Shown: positions 24,364 to 32,887, numbered from the stretch's first letter. The stretch is 33,060 nucleotides of DNA from Flavobacterium macrobrachii (GCF_014486675.1 NZ_JACTAC010000038.1:1-33060); one strand, 5' to 3'. A program made the numbers and translations. The notes: generated from the sequence alone by a model not told the origin.

Positions 24364-24765
24364 CTATTGAGGTGAAAATATTTTTTTCAATTTACCGAAT
24401 TGAATAGTATCGCAATGACCACTGGTATAAAAGTAATCGATTTTTTTTTTTACCCATTTACTTTTTTTATGTTCAAATGCATACATCCTCCGTTTTGAAG
24501 CATCTTTATTATGCAAAACAATTTCCAAAATGTCTTTATTCTTGAAGGCAGTTTCAAAATCAAAAGCATCTAACTCATTTAATCGTATTTCTAATGTTTG
24601 TAGATTTTGCTCATCATTAGTAGCGAAAGATGGTAGCATTACTTCTCCAATTATGATTTCGTTTTTATCTTTATTTCTCCTGTGCAAAAGCCAATAATGA
24701 TTCAATTGCTCTATTGAAGTAGATTTACAAGTACAAAACTTAATGTTTTTAGAAACTATGCACAT
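24364..24765 (-). CDS. Hypothetical protein, 133 aa
   Basis: The product starts MCIVSKNIKFCTCKSTSIEQ, giving Cys2, Cys12 and Cys14 near the N-terminus, and has a later HCDTIQFG; metal binding is possible but not shown. It has no signal peptide. The middle (QNLQTLEIRLNELDAFDFET) and the basic end look like a compact alpha-beta protein. No family is recognised. It lies just downstream of the hsd locus on the same strand but 160 bp from hsdR, with no clear promoter. Confidence 0.6.
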   Translation of the reverse strand: MCIVSKNIKFCTCKSTSIEQLNHYWLLHRRNKDKNEIIIGEVMLPSFATNDEQNLQTLEIRLNELDAFDFETAFKNKDILEIVLHNKDASKRRMYAFEHKKSKWVKKKIDYFYTSGHCDTIQFGKLKKIFSPQ

Positions 24766-24923
24766 GGTTATTTTTTATTGTATAATTTACATTTATCTGT
24801 TTGTTAATACTAGCACCTAATCCCAACTACTATTTAGACAAAACAAAACTTAAATACTCTAGATGTTTAGTTTAAAGACTTGTCAAAGCAACTTTCTTTT
24901 GCGAAAGCCCTACGTTCTGTCTT

Positions 24924-27758
24924 TTAATCATTGAAAAAGGTATTTATAAAATTCATGAATTTACTTAGGATTGTATCGCCTACTTTTGCTCTTTGCATAA
25001 TTGATGGTTGGTTTTCGAGTATGTCTACTACTTCTTGTTTTGTTGGTGTTCTTTGTGAAAATAAATAATCTTCGGTTAGTTTTTTTAGTTTATCGCTGTT
25101 GAGTTTTTCTTCTTCGACGAATTTATTGAATGCTTTTTGTTTTTCTTCATTCATGTAGGTGTTATAATCTTCTTCGATGTTTTCGGGTTGGATTAGTGGC
25201 AGGTTTTCGATGATGAATTTTTCTATGAGTTCTCTTTTGCTACGTAGTTTTGATTCGCCTGCTACTAAATCGAGTATTTCTTTTTGTTTTCTTTCTTTTT
25301 CTTCGTTGGTTGTTGCTTTTAGATTGGCTAATAATGCTAATATATAGCTTACTGTGATGTCATCGCGATGGATTAATTCTAGTTCGAAATCTACTTCATT
25401 TATAATGGATGTTTTGTTTTTTATGTTATTGTTTTTATCGTATAATTCTAAATATTTCGATTTGTAATTATTAAATTCTTGTTCGTTTAAATCTATATCA
25501 TCATAAGTAAAATCTACATAGGATGAAATCACATTTTTTAAACGGATTAAATGTCTAAATGCTATTATAAATTCTAGTTCTTCGTCTTCTGAATATAAAC
25601 TATCTACTGATTCGAATGTTGGTACTATATTGATTAGTTTTTGGTAGGCTTCGTTGATGTCTTTTACGTATTTATCATAAGGTTGCATTATGATTATTTC
25701 CTTTGCTTCTTTGTTTGAAAATAACGCTATTGCATCGTCTGTTGCTTTTTTGAGGTTTCTGAAGACAATGATGTTTCCTTGTGATTTTTTTTCGCCTAGT
25801 ATTCTGTTGGTTCTGGAATAGGCTTGGATTAATCCGTGGTGTCTTAAATTTTTATCGACATATAATGTATTCAATGTTTTAGAATCAAAACCTGTTAGGA
25901 ACATATTGACTACGAAAAGTATGTCTATTTGTTTGTCGCGAACTCGCTTGGCGATGTCTTTGTAGTAGTTATAGAATAGTATGCTGTCTTTGGTTGAATA
26001 GTTTGTGTTGTATTTTTTGTTATAGATTTCGATATAGGATTCTAGTTTGTCTCTTTTGTGATAGGAGTTGTCCTCTGGTTCTGCCACGGTGTTGAAGTCT
26101 CTTTCGTCATAGTTATCGGTGTCGCTTATCATGTCGTCATTGGCTCCGAAGCTGAAGATTGTTGCAATATTGAGGTTGTGTTTTCCTTGTTCTTTTAGTT
26201 TTAGGAATGTGTCGTAGTATTTAATTAGCACTTCCACACTACTGACGCAAAACATTGCTGTGAACTCTTTGTTGTGCGTTTTTAATGGATGTTGTTGGAT
26301 AACATAGTTGGCTATTTTTTCTATGCGGTCTTTGCTTTCCATTAGCTCTTTTGAGTCTATGGCTTCGACCTCGGTATCTATTTCGTTTTGGGAATTTTTT
26401 TCTTTGTATCGACCGACGTATTCGACTGAAAAGCGCAATACGTTTTCGTCTTTGATGGCATCTGTTATTACGTATTGGTGCAAACGGTTGCCGAATAGAC
26501 TGGCTGTGGTTTGGTTTTCTTTGTTTTTTGAAAGTGCATTTTCTACAAATATTGGTGTTCCTGTGAAACCAAACATTTGATAGTTTTTGAAATACTGTGT
26601 GATTTTTTTATGTGTATCTCCAAATTGAGAACGATGGCATTCATCGAAAATAAAGACAATCTTTTTATCTTTTAGATTATCCATTGTTTTTAAATGATGC
26701 TCTTTGGTAATGGCATTATATAACTTTTGAATGGTAGTTACAATTAGCTTATTATTTGCATCATTAAATTGATTTACTAATGACTTTGTATTATTTGTAG
26801 TATCAACACAATCAGGTTTAAAAGCGTTGAACTCTTTAGCTGTTTGGTAATCTAAATCTTGTCTATCTACACAGAAAACTACTTTATCTACTTTTGGTAA
26901 TTGTGAAAGTATTTGACTTGCTTTGAATGATGTTAAAGTTTTTCCCGATCCCGTTGTATGCCATATATAACCGTTATGATTACTATTTTTTACTTTATCA
27001 ATAATTCTTTCTACTGCAAAGAACTGATAAGGTCTTAAAACCATTAGCATTTTATCGGTATCGTGTAATACTATATACTTGGTTATCATTTTAGACAAAT
27101 GACATTTTTCAAGGAAAGTATTAGCGAAATCTTCTAATTTAGAAATACGTTTGTTGTTGTCGTCTGTCCAATAGAATGTTTGTTTGAAGTCTGGTTTTTT
27201 ATTACCAAAGTTGCTGAAGTATTTTGTGTTTACTCCATTGCTAATAACAAATAATTGAACGAAATTGAATAATCCTGTATTAGACGAAAAGGAATGTTTT
27301 TGATAACGGTTAATTTGATTGTAGGCTTCTTTTAACTCTATGCCGGTTTTCTTTAATTCTATTTGAACTAATGGCAAACCATTGATTAATATAGTTACAT
27401 CATAACGATTTTTATATGAACCTTCAACTGTTATTTGATTAGTTACTTGGTATTCGTTTTGACACCAAAAATCCATATTGATGAACTCAACATAAACTAA
27501 CTCATTTTTATCATTCTTGAATGCAAATTTATCACGAAGTAATAAAGCTTTTTCAAAGATGTTATTTGACTTTGAAAGGTGGTTTATTATTTGCTTGAAA
27601 TCACTATCAGAAAAAACTTTGTTGTTGTGTTTTTCTAATTGTTTTTTAAGATTAGCCAATAAATCGGTTTCATCTTTAATAGTTACTTTATCATATCCAT
27701 TAGCTGTTAATTGACTGATTAAGTTTTGTTCTAATATTAATTCTGATTGTGATGTCAT
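24924..27758 (-). CDS. hsdR: Type I restriction endonuclease subunit R
   Basis: The product is 944 aa. The N-terminal PD-(D/E)xK nuclease is visible with Asp120 in NRYDVT and Glu134-Leu-Lys136 in QIELKK. The superfamily 2 translocase follows: Walker A HTTGSGKT at 267-274, DECHRSQFG with Walker B 372-375, MFGFTGTP (motif III) and QAYSRTNRILG (motif VI). The last ~250 residues form the helical domain that docks on the methylase. All key residues appear intact. It translocates and cuts DNA lacking the host methyl mark when joined with HsdM and HsdS. It is separated from DUF3800 by 155 bp holding a plus-strand small-RNA candidate, so it may have its own promoter. Confidence 0.95.
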   Translation of the reverse strand: MTSQSELILEQNLISQLTANGYDKVTIKDETDLLANLKKQLEKHNNKVFSDSDFKQIINHLSKSNNIFEKALLLRDKFAFKNDKNELVYVEFINMDFWCQNEYQVTNQITVEGSYKNRYDVTILINGLPLVQIELKKTGIELKEAYNQINRYQKHSFSSNTGLFNFVQLFVISNGVNTKYFSNFGNKKPDFKQTFYWTDDNNKRISKLEDFANTFLEKCHLSKMITKYIVLHDTDKMLMVLRPYQFFAVERIIDKVKNSNHNGYIWHTTGSGKTLTSFKASQILSQLPKVDKVVFCVDRQDLDYQTAKEFNAFKPDCVDTTNNTKSLVNQFNDANNKLIVTTIQKLYNAITKEHHLKTMDNLKDKKIVFIFDECHRSQFGDTHKKITQYFKNYQMFGFTGTPIFVENALSKNKENQTTASLFGNRLHQYVITDAIKDENVLRFSVEYVGRYKEKNSQNEIDTEVEAIDSKELMESKDRIEKIANYVIQQHPLKTHNKEFTAMFCVSSVEVLIKYYDTFLKLKEQGKHNLNIATIFSFGANDDMISDTDNYDERDFNTVAEPEDNSYHKRDKLESYIEIYNKKYNTNYSTKDSILFYNYYKDIAKRVRDKQIDILFVVNMFLTGFDSKTLNTLYVDKNLRHHGLIQAYSRTNRILGEKKSQGNIIVFRNLKKATDDAIALFSNKEAKEIIIMQPYDKYVKDINEAYQKLINIVPTFESVDSLYSEDEELEFIIAFRHLIRLKNVISSYVDFTYDDIDLNEQEFNNYKSKYLELYDKNNNIKNKTSIINEVDFELELIHRDDITVSYILALLANLKATTNEEKERKQKEILDLVAGESKLRSKRELIEKFIIENLPLIQPENIEEDYNTYMNEEKQKAFNKFVEEEKLNSDKLKKLTEDYLFSQRTPTKQEVVDILENQPSIMQRAKVGDTILSKFMNFINTFFND

Positions 27759-27814
27759 TGTTTTATTTTGTTAATAAATACACAAAAATGTTTATAAGTG
27801 TATGGTTTTATTTG

Positions 27815-27822
27815 TATATTTG
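27815..27822 (+). promoter_or_regulatory. -7 promoter box for the candidate small RNA
   Basis: TATATTTG matches TAnnTTTG on the plus strand; a start about 7 nt downstream would give RNA ending at the terminator at 27886-27915. No -33 TTG is obvious. Confidence 0.45.
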
Positions 27823-27828
27823 CACCAT

Positions 27829-27915
27829 AAAATATTGAATTTCTTATTCAAGATATAAGGATTGGGGTGTCCCCGGTCGAATAGTAGCCAGACGAAAGTT
27901 TGGCTTTTATTTTTT
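27829..27915 (+). ncRNA. Candidate small RNA in the hsd locus
   Basis: Between hsdR and DUF3800, on the opposite strand to both, a -7 box is followed by about 87 nt with two hairpins. The first is GATTGGGG-TGT-CCCCGGTC (27860-27878, 8 bp with two G-U pairs); the second is AGCCAGAC-GAAA-GTTTGGCT (27886-27905, one G-U pair, GNRA loop) followed by a T-run to 27915. There is no open frame. The GC-rich stems contrast with AT-rich surroundings. It may belong to a known Bacteroidota RNA group such as Flavo-1, which I cannot check here. Confidence 0.6.
27886..27915 (+). terminator. Rho-independent terminator of the candidate small RNA
   Basis: 8-bp stem with GAAA loop followed by TTTTATTTTTT. The T-run lies only on the plus strand, so it does not end the minus-strand genes; its last bases overlap the DUF3800 stop codon. 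Confidence 0.75.
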
Positions 27916-28663
27916 AAGGAAATCTTTTAAGTCCATATCTCAAGCCATTTTTATGATAAATCTTATTGCATAATACATCAAATGCAGGGTTTGCTCTTTT
28001 AGGTTCAATAACGTATCTCGCAATAGGATAAGCCACTAAATCGGTTAATTGCAAACCATTGATATTTTCCTTTTTATCTTTAAATACAATTTTTATTCTA
28101 ACTTCTTTTAATCTTTCAGCCGACACATAACCTGTTCCTCTGGACAATAATCTTTGAAAATGTTCTTCTAATTTCTTATCTTCTTTTTTACCTCTTTTTT
28201 CAATAACTATTTCAAGTAGTTTTTCAGTGTTTGTTACTTCATCCAAACAAAAGATTGCTCTTTCAATAATAAAAGACAATGCTAATTCATAAACATCATT
28301 TGACAATTTGCCATACATTTTGATGTATTTAACTTTATTTATTGCAGATGCTAAAATTCTATATTTACTATCTTTAATTATAGCGTTTAAATCTAAATAA
28401 AATTGTTGCTTAATTTCATTATCAAATAAAATTTGAAATTCCTTATTGCATTTTCTAATATCGCGAGAATGAAGAATAACTTCTTTATTTGCCCAAAATT
28501 TTCTTTTTAAAACATTTATATTGTTTCTAGTTGTTTCATAATTGTCATCAGACATTAAAAGGCCACAAAGTAAAAAAACTGGGAAATCAGGGTCTAAATT
28601 AACTAGACCGTGATCTCCGCTTTCATCTATAAATAAATAATATTTTTTTATTTCATTTGCCAT
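27914..28663 (-). CDS. DUF3800 domain protein inside the type I RM operon
   Basis: The product is 249 aa. It has the DUF3800 motifs: YLFIDESGDHG (Asp13, Asp17), EVILHSRDIRK (65-69), a central IVIEKRGKK and the closing QLTDLVAYPIARY (205-217). The spaced acidic residues resemble an RNase H-like fold, so nuclease activity is a reasonable guess, but none has been established for the family that I know. DUF3800 genes recur in defence regions. Its ATG directly abuts the hsdS stop (TAAATG), so it is translated from the hsdMS transcript and is likely part of, or a passenger in, the system. Confidence 0.87.
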   Translation of the reverse strand: MANEIKKYYLFIDESGDHGLVNLDPDFPVFLLCGLLMSDDNYETTRNNINVLKRKFWANKEVILHSRDIRKCNKEFQILFDNEIKQQFYLDLNAIIKDSKYRILASAINKVKYIKMYGKLSNDVYELALSFIIERAIFCLDEVTNTEKLLEIVIEKRGKKEDKKLEEHFQRLLSRGTGYVSAERLKEVRIKIVFKDKKENINGLQLTDLVAYPIARYVIEPKRANPAFDVLCNKIYHKNGLRYGLKRFP

Positions 28664-29848
28664 TTAAACAAACATTTGTTGTAATAACCCTTTTTTATAT
28701 TCTTGGGTGTCTTGTATTTGATTTGAAACTAATTCTATTTTTCCATCAATTGCTGAAAGGAAATTTGTGATTTTGGTTTGTTCTCCCAATGAACTTGGTA
28801 GATTGACAATTAAATTTTTCAAATCTTTCTTTTGAATATTTGGTAAACCAGAACCTACTCTTAATCTCATAATTTCATCCTGATAAAATTTTAGTAATTG
28901 ATACACAAAAGTTTTAGAAAAATTATTCAATAAATCTATTGAATAACAATGACCACCACACCAAAACTTTGTTTTAACAAAATTTACATAACCACAAGAA
29001 TTACCTCCTTCACTAATAATAATTGTATTTTCTTCACGATTATATTTGTTTGTGTAACCTGAAGGTTCAATACCTCCACTAATACAAGGGTAAGTCTCAA
29101 AATCATTTAAATCATCTTTATTTAATTGATTTCCTTTATTTACCTCCGCAAAATCAGATAATTTAACTTCTTCCCAATCTTCAAAATCATTACCATTATC
29201 ATCTTTGAACCTTATTTCTTGGTTGAAGATTTTTTGCATAATGCCTTTTTTGTAGTCTTCTAGAAGTGTTTTCTTTTCTTTTAATAGATTTAGTTTTTCA
29301 TCAACTGAAGAAAGGAAATTGGCTATTTTGGTTTGTTCTTCGAGTGACGGAAAACCAATTTTAAAATCTTTAATTTGTTGTGAGCTGATGTGCGGTATTC
29401 CTGAACTAGTATTTACAATATCTACATAATCGTGAAATTTTTTAGAAAATACTTGTTGATATATATATCTAATGTTTGATTTGCTATTAGATCTTAATCT
29501 TGCAACCCTTTGAATTAATATTGCGTTCTCATCATCTTTTTTTATCAATGCTACGTTTTTTCCAACTTTCGAGCCGTCCATTCCAAGTACTAAATCATCT
29601 TCTTTAACAAAATACTTTTGAAGTTTGTCAACATTTCCTAGATAATACCTGTCAATTTCTTTAGTATGCCTTATCGAACCCTCTGTTATATTTATTCCCC
29701 TCAAAATAGGCGTACCGTTGTTGTCTTCACTTATTTCTTCACTTTTTAAAGCAATGCCTGAAAATAAATCAATGTATTCCTCTAAAGCTTCAATTTCCCA
29801 ATTTTCTTTAAACTCTGGAAATCTTAATTTTGGTTGAAGTATTTCCAT
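28664..29848 (-). CDS. hsdS: Type I restriction-modification specificity subunit S
   Basis: The product is 394 aa with two target recognition domains (~1-160 and ~225-345), each followed by a conserved helical spacer: EEQTKIANFLSSVDEKLNLL with YKKGIMQKIF, and GEQTKITNFLSAIDGKIELV with YKKGLLQQMF. It sets the bipartite DNA sequence read by the HsdM2S methylase and the full restriction complex. The two spacer regions share a 30-bp stretch of DNA at 27 of 30 positions. One base separates its ATG from the hsdM stop. Confidence 0.95.
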   Translation of the reverse strand: MEILQPKLRFPEFKENWEIEALEEYIDLFSGIALKSEEISEDNNGTPILRGINITEGSIRHTKEIDRYYLGNVDKLQKYFVKEDDLVLGMDGSKVGKNVALIKKDDENAILIQRVARLRSNSKSNIRYIYQQVFSKKFHDYVDIVNTSSGIPHISSQQIKDFKIGFPSLEEQTKIANFLSSVDEKLNLLKEKKTLLEDYKKGIMQKIFNQEIRFKDDNGNDFEDWEEVKLSDFAEVNKGNQLNKDDLNDFETYPCISGGIEPSGYTNKYNREENTIIISEGGNSCGYVNFVKTKFWCGGHCYSIDLLNNFSKTFVYQLLKFYQDEIMRLRVGSGLPNIQKKDLKNLIVNLPSSLGEQTKITNFLSAIDGKIELVSNQIQDTQEYKKGLLQQMFV

Positions 29849-29849
29849 A

Positions 29850-31442
29850 TTAAAAAGGTGTTTTAATATTTAGCTCTTTACAAAATGAGGCAATGGTATT
29901 GTCAACTGTTGTCATTTTTGTATCTATTGCTTGTAATTTATCGGCAATAGTGTCGATATTGATTTCTATTGCTTCTTCAAACGTATTTACATAACGAGGA
30001 ATGTTTAAATTATAATCGTTTGCTTTTATTTCTTCAAGTGTTGCAAGGTTTGAATATTTTTCAATTACTTCTCTATTTTGATATGTTTTAATAATTTTAT
30101 CAATGTCTTGTTCTCTTAATACATTTTGATTTTTTACTTTTTCAAAATCATTACTAGCATCAATAAATAAAATATTCTCTGGAGTTTCTTTACATTTCTT
30201 TAAAACTAAAATGCACGTTGGAATACTTGTGCCATAAAATAAGTTTGAAGGCAAACCAATAATTGCATCAATGTAGTTTCTATCTTCAATTAAATATTTA
30301 CGAATATGTCCTTCTGCTGCACCACGAAATAAAACTCCGTGAGGAGCAATACAAGCCATAATTCCGTTATCATCTAATTGGTGTACCATATGTTGAATGA
30401 AAGCAAAATCTGCTTTTGTTCCTGGTGCTAATCTACCGTATTGTGAAAATCTATCATCATTTGAAAATAAAGGATTTGCAGACCATTTAGCAGAAAATGG
30501 TGGATTTGCTACAATAGCATCAAACTTAAAATCTAAATGTTGCGGTTTTTCTAAAGTGTCTTCGTTTTTAATATCGAATTTATGATAATTTACATCGTGC
30601 AAAATCATATTCATTCGAGCTAAGTTGTAAGTTGTTCGGTTTTGTTCTTGTCCGTAAAAATGCCCAACTTCTTCAACTTCTCTAGCTACTCGAAGCAACA
30701 GCGAACCACTCCCACACGTTGGGTCATATACTGATTTTAACTTGCTTTTTCTGGTAGTTACAATTTTGGCCAAGATAGAAGATACTTGTTGTGGTGTGTA
30801 AAATTCTCCTGCTTTTTGTCCTGCTCCTGCTGCAAACTGACCAATAAGATATTCGTAAGCATCACCTAATACATCGCCATCGGTATTGTCTAAGTCGAAA
30901 TCAATTTCATCTAATGCTGTTAAGATTTTTACAATAACATCGTTTCTATCTTTTGTAGTTCTTCCAATCTTAGTTGAGTTTAAATCTATATCATAGAATA
31001 AATTATCAAAGTCGTCTTGGCTCTCTGAACCCATTGTACTTTTTTCGATTGAGTTTAAAACATTGGCTAAATCTTCTAAAATGAAGGTACTTTGAATTTG
31101 TTCTTCATCGTCTTCATTTATAACCTTTGCATTACCCTTTTTAGCTAGATTTGTGAATAGTTCGGATGGTTTTAGGAAATAACCTAGTGCATCAACAGTG
31201 GCTTCTTTTAGTGCTTCGAGAATTTCGTGGCCTTCTTTGGTGTTTTCGTCAATTTCATTAAATAGTATTCCGTCGGTTTTTAGAAAATCATTTGCTTTTT
31301 TTTCTAGTTTTTCTGAAAGGTATTTATAGAATATAAAACCAAGTATATAATCTTGGAATTGATTGGCTGAAATTTTACCTCTGAGTATGTTTGCAATAGC
31401 CCATAATTGGGTTTCGAGGAGTTTCTTTTGTTCGTCTGACAT
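29850..31442 (-). CDS. hsdM: Type I restriction-modification methylase subunit M
   Basis: The product is 530 aa. It carries the N-terminal HsdM helical domain (~5-130) and the N6-adenine methylase core: GEFYTP at 212-217, the S-adenosylmethionine motif DPTCGSGSLL at 240-249, and the catalytic NPPF at 313-316. It methylates adenine at the site chosen by HsdS and protects host DNA. It is the first gene of the hsdMS-DUF3800 operon. Two possible promoters lie upstream: a -7 box at 31478-31485 and a weaker one with an operator-like element (31531-31580). Confidence 0.95.
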   Translation of the reverse strand: MSDEQKKLLETQLWAIANILRGKISANQFQDYILGFIFYKYLSEKLEKKANDFLKTDGILFNEIDENTKEGHEILEALKEATVDALGYFLKPSELFTNLAKKGNAKVINEDDEEQIQSTFILEDLANVLNSIEKSTMGSESQDDFDNLFYDIDLNSTKIGRTTKDRNDVIVKILTALDEIDFDLDNTDGDVLGDAYEYLIGQFAAGAGQKAGEFYTPQQVSSILAKIVTTRKSKLKSVYDPTCGSGSLLLRVAREVEEVGHFYGQEQNRTTYNLARMNMILHDVNYHKFDIKNEDTLEKPQHLDFKFDAIVANPPFSAKWSANPLFSNDDRFSQYGRLAPGTKADFAFIQHMVHQLDDNGIMACIAPHGVLFRGAAEGHIRKYLIEDRNYIDAIIGLPSNLFYGTSIPTCILVLKKCKETPENILFIDASNDFEKVKNQNVLREQDIDKIIKTYQNREVIEKYSNLATLEEIKANDYNLNIPRYVNTFEEAIEINIDTIADKLQAIDTKMTTVDNTIASFCKELNIKTPF

Positions 31443-31477
31443 TGTATTTATTAAGCTTTATAAGTATGTAAACGTAG

Positions 31478-31485
31478 CAAAAATA
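31478..31485 (-). promoter_or_regulatory. -7 promoter box for hsdM
   Basis: The minus strand reads TATTTTTG (TAnnTTTG), 35 bp before the hsdM ATG. Confidence 0.45.
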
Positions 31486-31530
31486 AATGATTATAACAAT
31501 CTATCGCTGCGTAGTTTTATGGATATTTTG

Positions 31531-31580
31531 TAAACGTAAAGCAAAAGAATGGTTGTGGTTTACAAGAATCCGCAATTGGG
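31531..31580 (-). promoter_or_regulatory. Operator-like element plus weak -7 box upstream of hsdM
   Basis: On the minus strand 31580-31558 reads CCCAATTGCGGATTC then TTGTAAAC, related to elements at 32557-32579 and 32857-32879. At exactly the same offset, 31538-31531 reads TACGTTTA, one base off TAnnTTTG. The weakest of three copies. Confidence 0.35.
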
Positions 31581-31639
31581 TGTTTTTTTTTATAATTTTA
31601 CTTGTAATGCTATACTAATCTACATTGTTTTAAGTTTAT

Positions 31640-31688
31640 TTGTTTGCAACCAGAACAGCCGTATGTGTAACTGTCCTGATGCAAACAA
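31640..31688. repeat. Long imperfect hairpin between hsdM and the lipoprotein gene
   Basis: TTGTTTGC/GCAAACAA (8 bp) encloses CAGAACAG/CTGTCCTG (7 of 8 paired) around a 12-nt loop. No T-run follows on either side. Confidence 0.6.
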
Positions 31689-31703
31689 CCACAAATATAT
31701 TGT

Positions 31704-32504
31704 TTAGTATTTCCAGGTGTCGAGTTGTGTTTTGGTATAGGTTACATAAAACTTATCGGGTGCAGCTGTTTTGAATACGTTTTGAATGCCGCCGCCTTTT
31801 TGGTTGCAAAACGTTTTTCTTTCTTGGCTGAAAGCATCTTTTGAACCAATGTTGGTTATTTCGGAAACATAGAAATCGTTGTTGACTTTGTTTGTTTTGT
31901 CGCCTTTTGTATAGGTTATAGTATTATAGAACCGAATGGGTGATGCTTGTTCTGTGAATGATTTTGTGCTGGTTTGTCTTGAAGTTGGAAAACGAAGCAA
32001 ATCGCAGTCGCGAAAAAGCGTTTGGTTGATTTGAAATTCGGAGATTGTTTTTGAGGTTTTCGGAGGTATTGCTACTACTTTGGCCTCGATGATTTCTACT
32101 CCGCTGGTCTTGTTACTGGATAATGTATTGGTAGAATAGGATGCTAATGAAAGCCAACCTAGTTGCGAAAAGCCTACAGTATTGGAGGTTTTTGTAGCGA
32201 GATGGTTTGTGTCTATGAATATTCTGTTTTGATAATAGTCGTAAGCTCTGTCGTTAATAACATAGAAACTTTGGTCTAGTTGCAGGTAAATTACTTCGGT
32301 GGTTTTGTTGTAGAATGTAAATCCTGCATTGCCGCTTTCTGCCCAAAGGTTGTAGTTTATTTTGCAATTGGCATCTTCAAATGCAATGGTGTTTCCTTCT
32401 GATTTAACCGTTTGGGATTGGGTTTTGTATACTTGGTAATAGGTTTTGACCGTGTTGCAAGATGCTAATAACATTAGTGCTAAAAGCGGTGTAATTTTTT
32501 TCAT
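31704..32504 (-). CDS. Lipoprotein of unknown function, 266 aa
   Basis: A lipoprotein signal peptide (MKKITPLLALMLLASC, lipid-linked Cys16) is followed by a mostly beta-rich domain (YNLWAESGNAGFTFYNKTTE, VIYLQLDQSFYVINDRAYDY). Two further cysteines appear near the end (RDCDLL, TFCNQK). It is probably attached to the outer membrane facing the periplasm or surface. I do not recognise the family, though similar lipoproteins are common in Flavobacteriia. It has its own promoter at 32530-32579, of the same unusual type as the gene upstream. Confidence 0.75.
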   Translation of the reverse strand: MKKITPLLALMLLASCNTVKTYYQVYKTQSQTVKSEGNTIAFEDANCKINYNLWAESGNAGFTFYNKTTEVIYLQLDQSFYVINDRAYDYYQNRIFIDTNHLATKTSNTVGFSQLGWLSLASYSTNTLSSNKTSGVEIIEAKVVAIPPKTSKTISEFQINQTLFRDCDLLRFPTSRQTSTKSFTEQASPIRFYNTITYTKGDKTNKVNNDFYVSEITNIGSKDAFSQERKTFCNQKGGGIQNVFKTAAPDKFYVTYTKTQLDTWKY

Positions 32505-32529
32505 TGGTTTTAATTTTTATATTAATAGT

Positions 32530-32579
32530 CAAACTTAGTTAAGTTGTTTGAGCCTATTTTACGGGAAACCGCAATTGGG
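32530..32579 (-). promoter_or_regulatory. Promoter with operator-like element for the 266-aa lipoprotein
   Basis: On the minus strand the -7 box TAAGTTTG (32537-32530) is preceded, after 19 bp, by CCCAATTGCGGTTTC plus CCGTAAAA (32579-32557). The element covers the -33 position and no TTG is present. It contains the near-palindrome TTGCG-N6-CGTAA. Confidence 0.6.
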
Positions 32580-32587
32580 TGCTTTTT

Positions 32588-32812
32588 TTACTTTTTTATT
32601 TCATTGGTTGTAGTATGACATGCTGAAAGGCACACTGGGCAACCGTTTACATTTGGGTAGGTTTTACTGGATTCTATCAATGCTTCTTTGCAGGAGTTAA
32701 AGTAGCCAATGAATCTTCGGCTGAGGAAGTTGGGGATTTTTATGCACTCGGATAGGTGTACTAGGTGTTTTCCGTTGCTTTCTGGGTTTGTTTCGATATA
32801 GTATAATTTCAT
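32588..32812 (-). CDS. Small Cys/His-rich protein, 74 aa, possible zinc binder
   Basis: The product has no signal peptide. Conserved-looking residues are HLVHLSECIK, NSCKEAL and YPNVNGCPVCLSACH: a GCxxCxxxCH cluster with further Cys and His upstream, suggesting a small metal site. Similar short proteins occur in Bacteroidota without known function. Its promoter (32830-32879) is almost the same as that of the lipoprotein downstream, and a heptamer repeat begins 9 bp beyond it. Confidence 0.7.
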   Translation of the reverse strand: MKLYYIETNPESNGKHLVHLSECIKIPNFLSRRFIGYFNSCKEALIESSKTYPNVNGCPVCLSACHTTTNEIKK

Positions 32813-32829
32813 GTTTCTTAATTTGAAAT

Positions 32830-32879
32830 CAAACTTAGGAAAGGTTATTGGGTTTGTTTTACGTGAAACCGTAATTGGG
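32830..32879 (-). promoter_or_regulatory. Promoter with operator-like element for the small Cys-rich gene
   Basis: On the minus strand TAAGTTTG (32837-32830) is preceded after 19 bp by CCCAATTACGGTTTC plus ACGTAAAA (32879-32857). The element holds the palindrome TTACG-N6-CGTAA. Layout and spacing match 32530-32579. Confidence 0.6.
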
Positions 32880-32887
32880 AGAGAAAA

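Noticed and set aside
23971..24370. Plus-strand ORF at 24077-24370
   Set aside because: Antisense to the 66-aa gene and running into a dispersed repeat.
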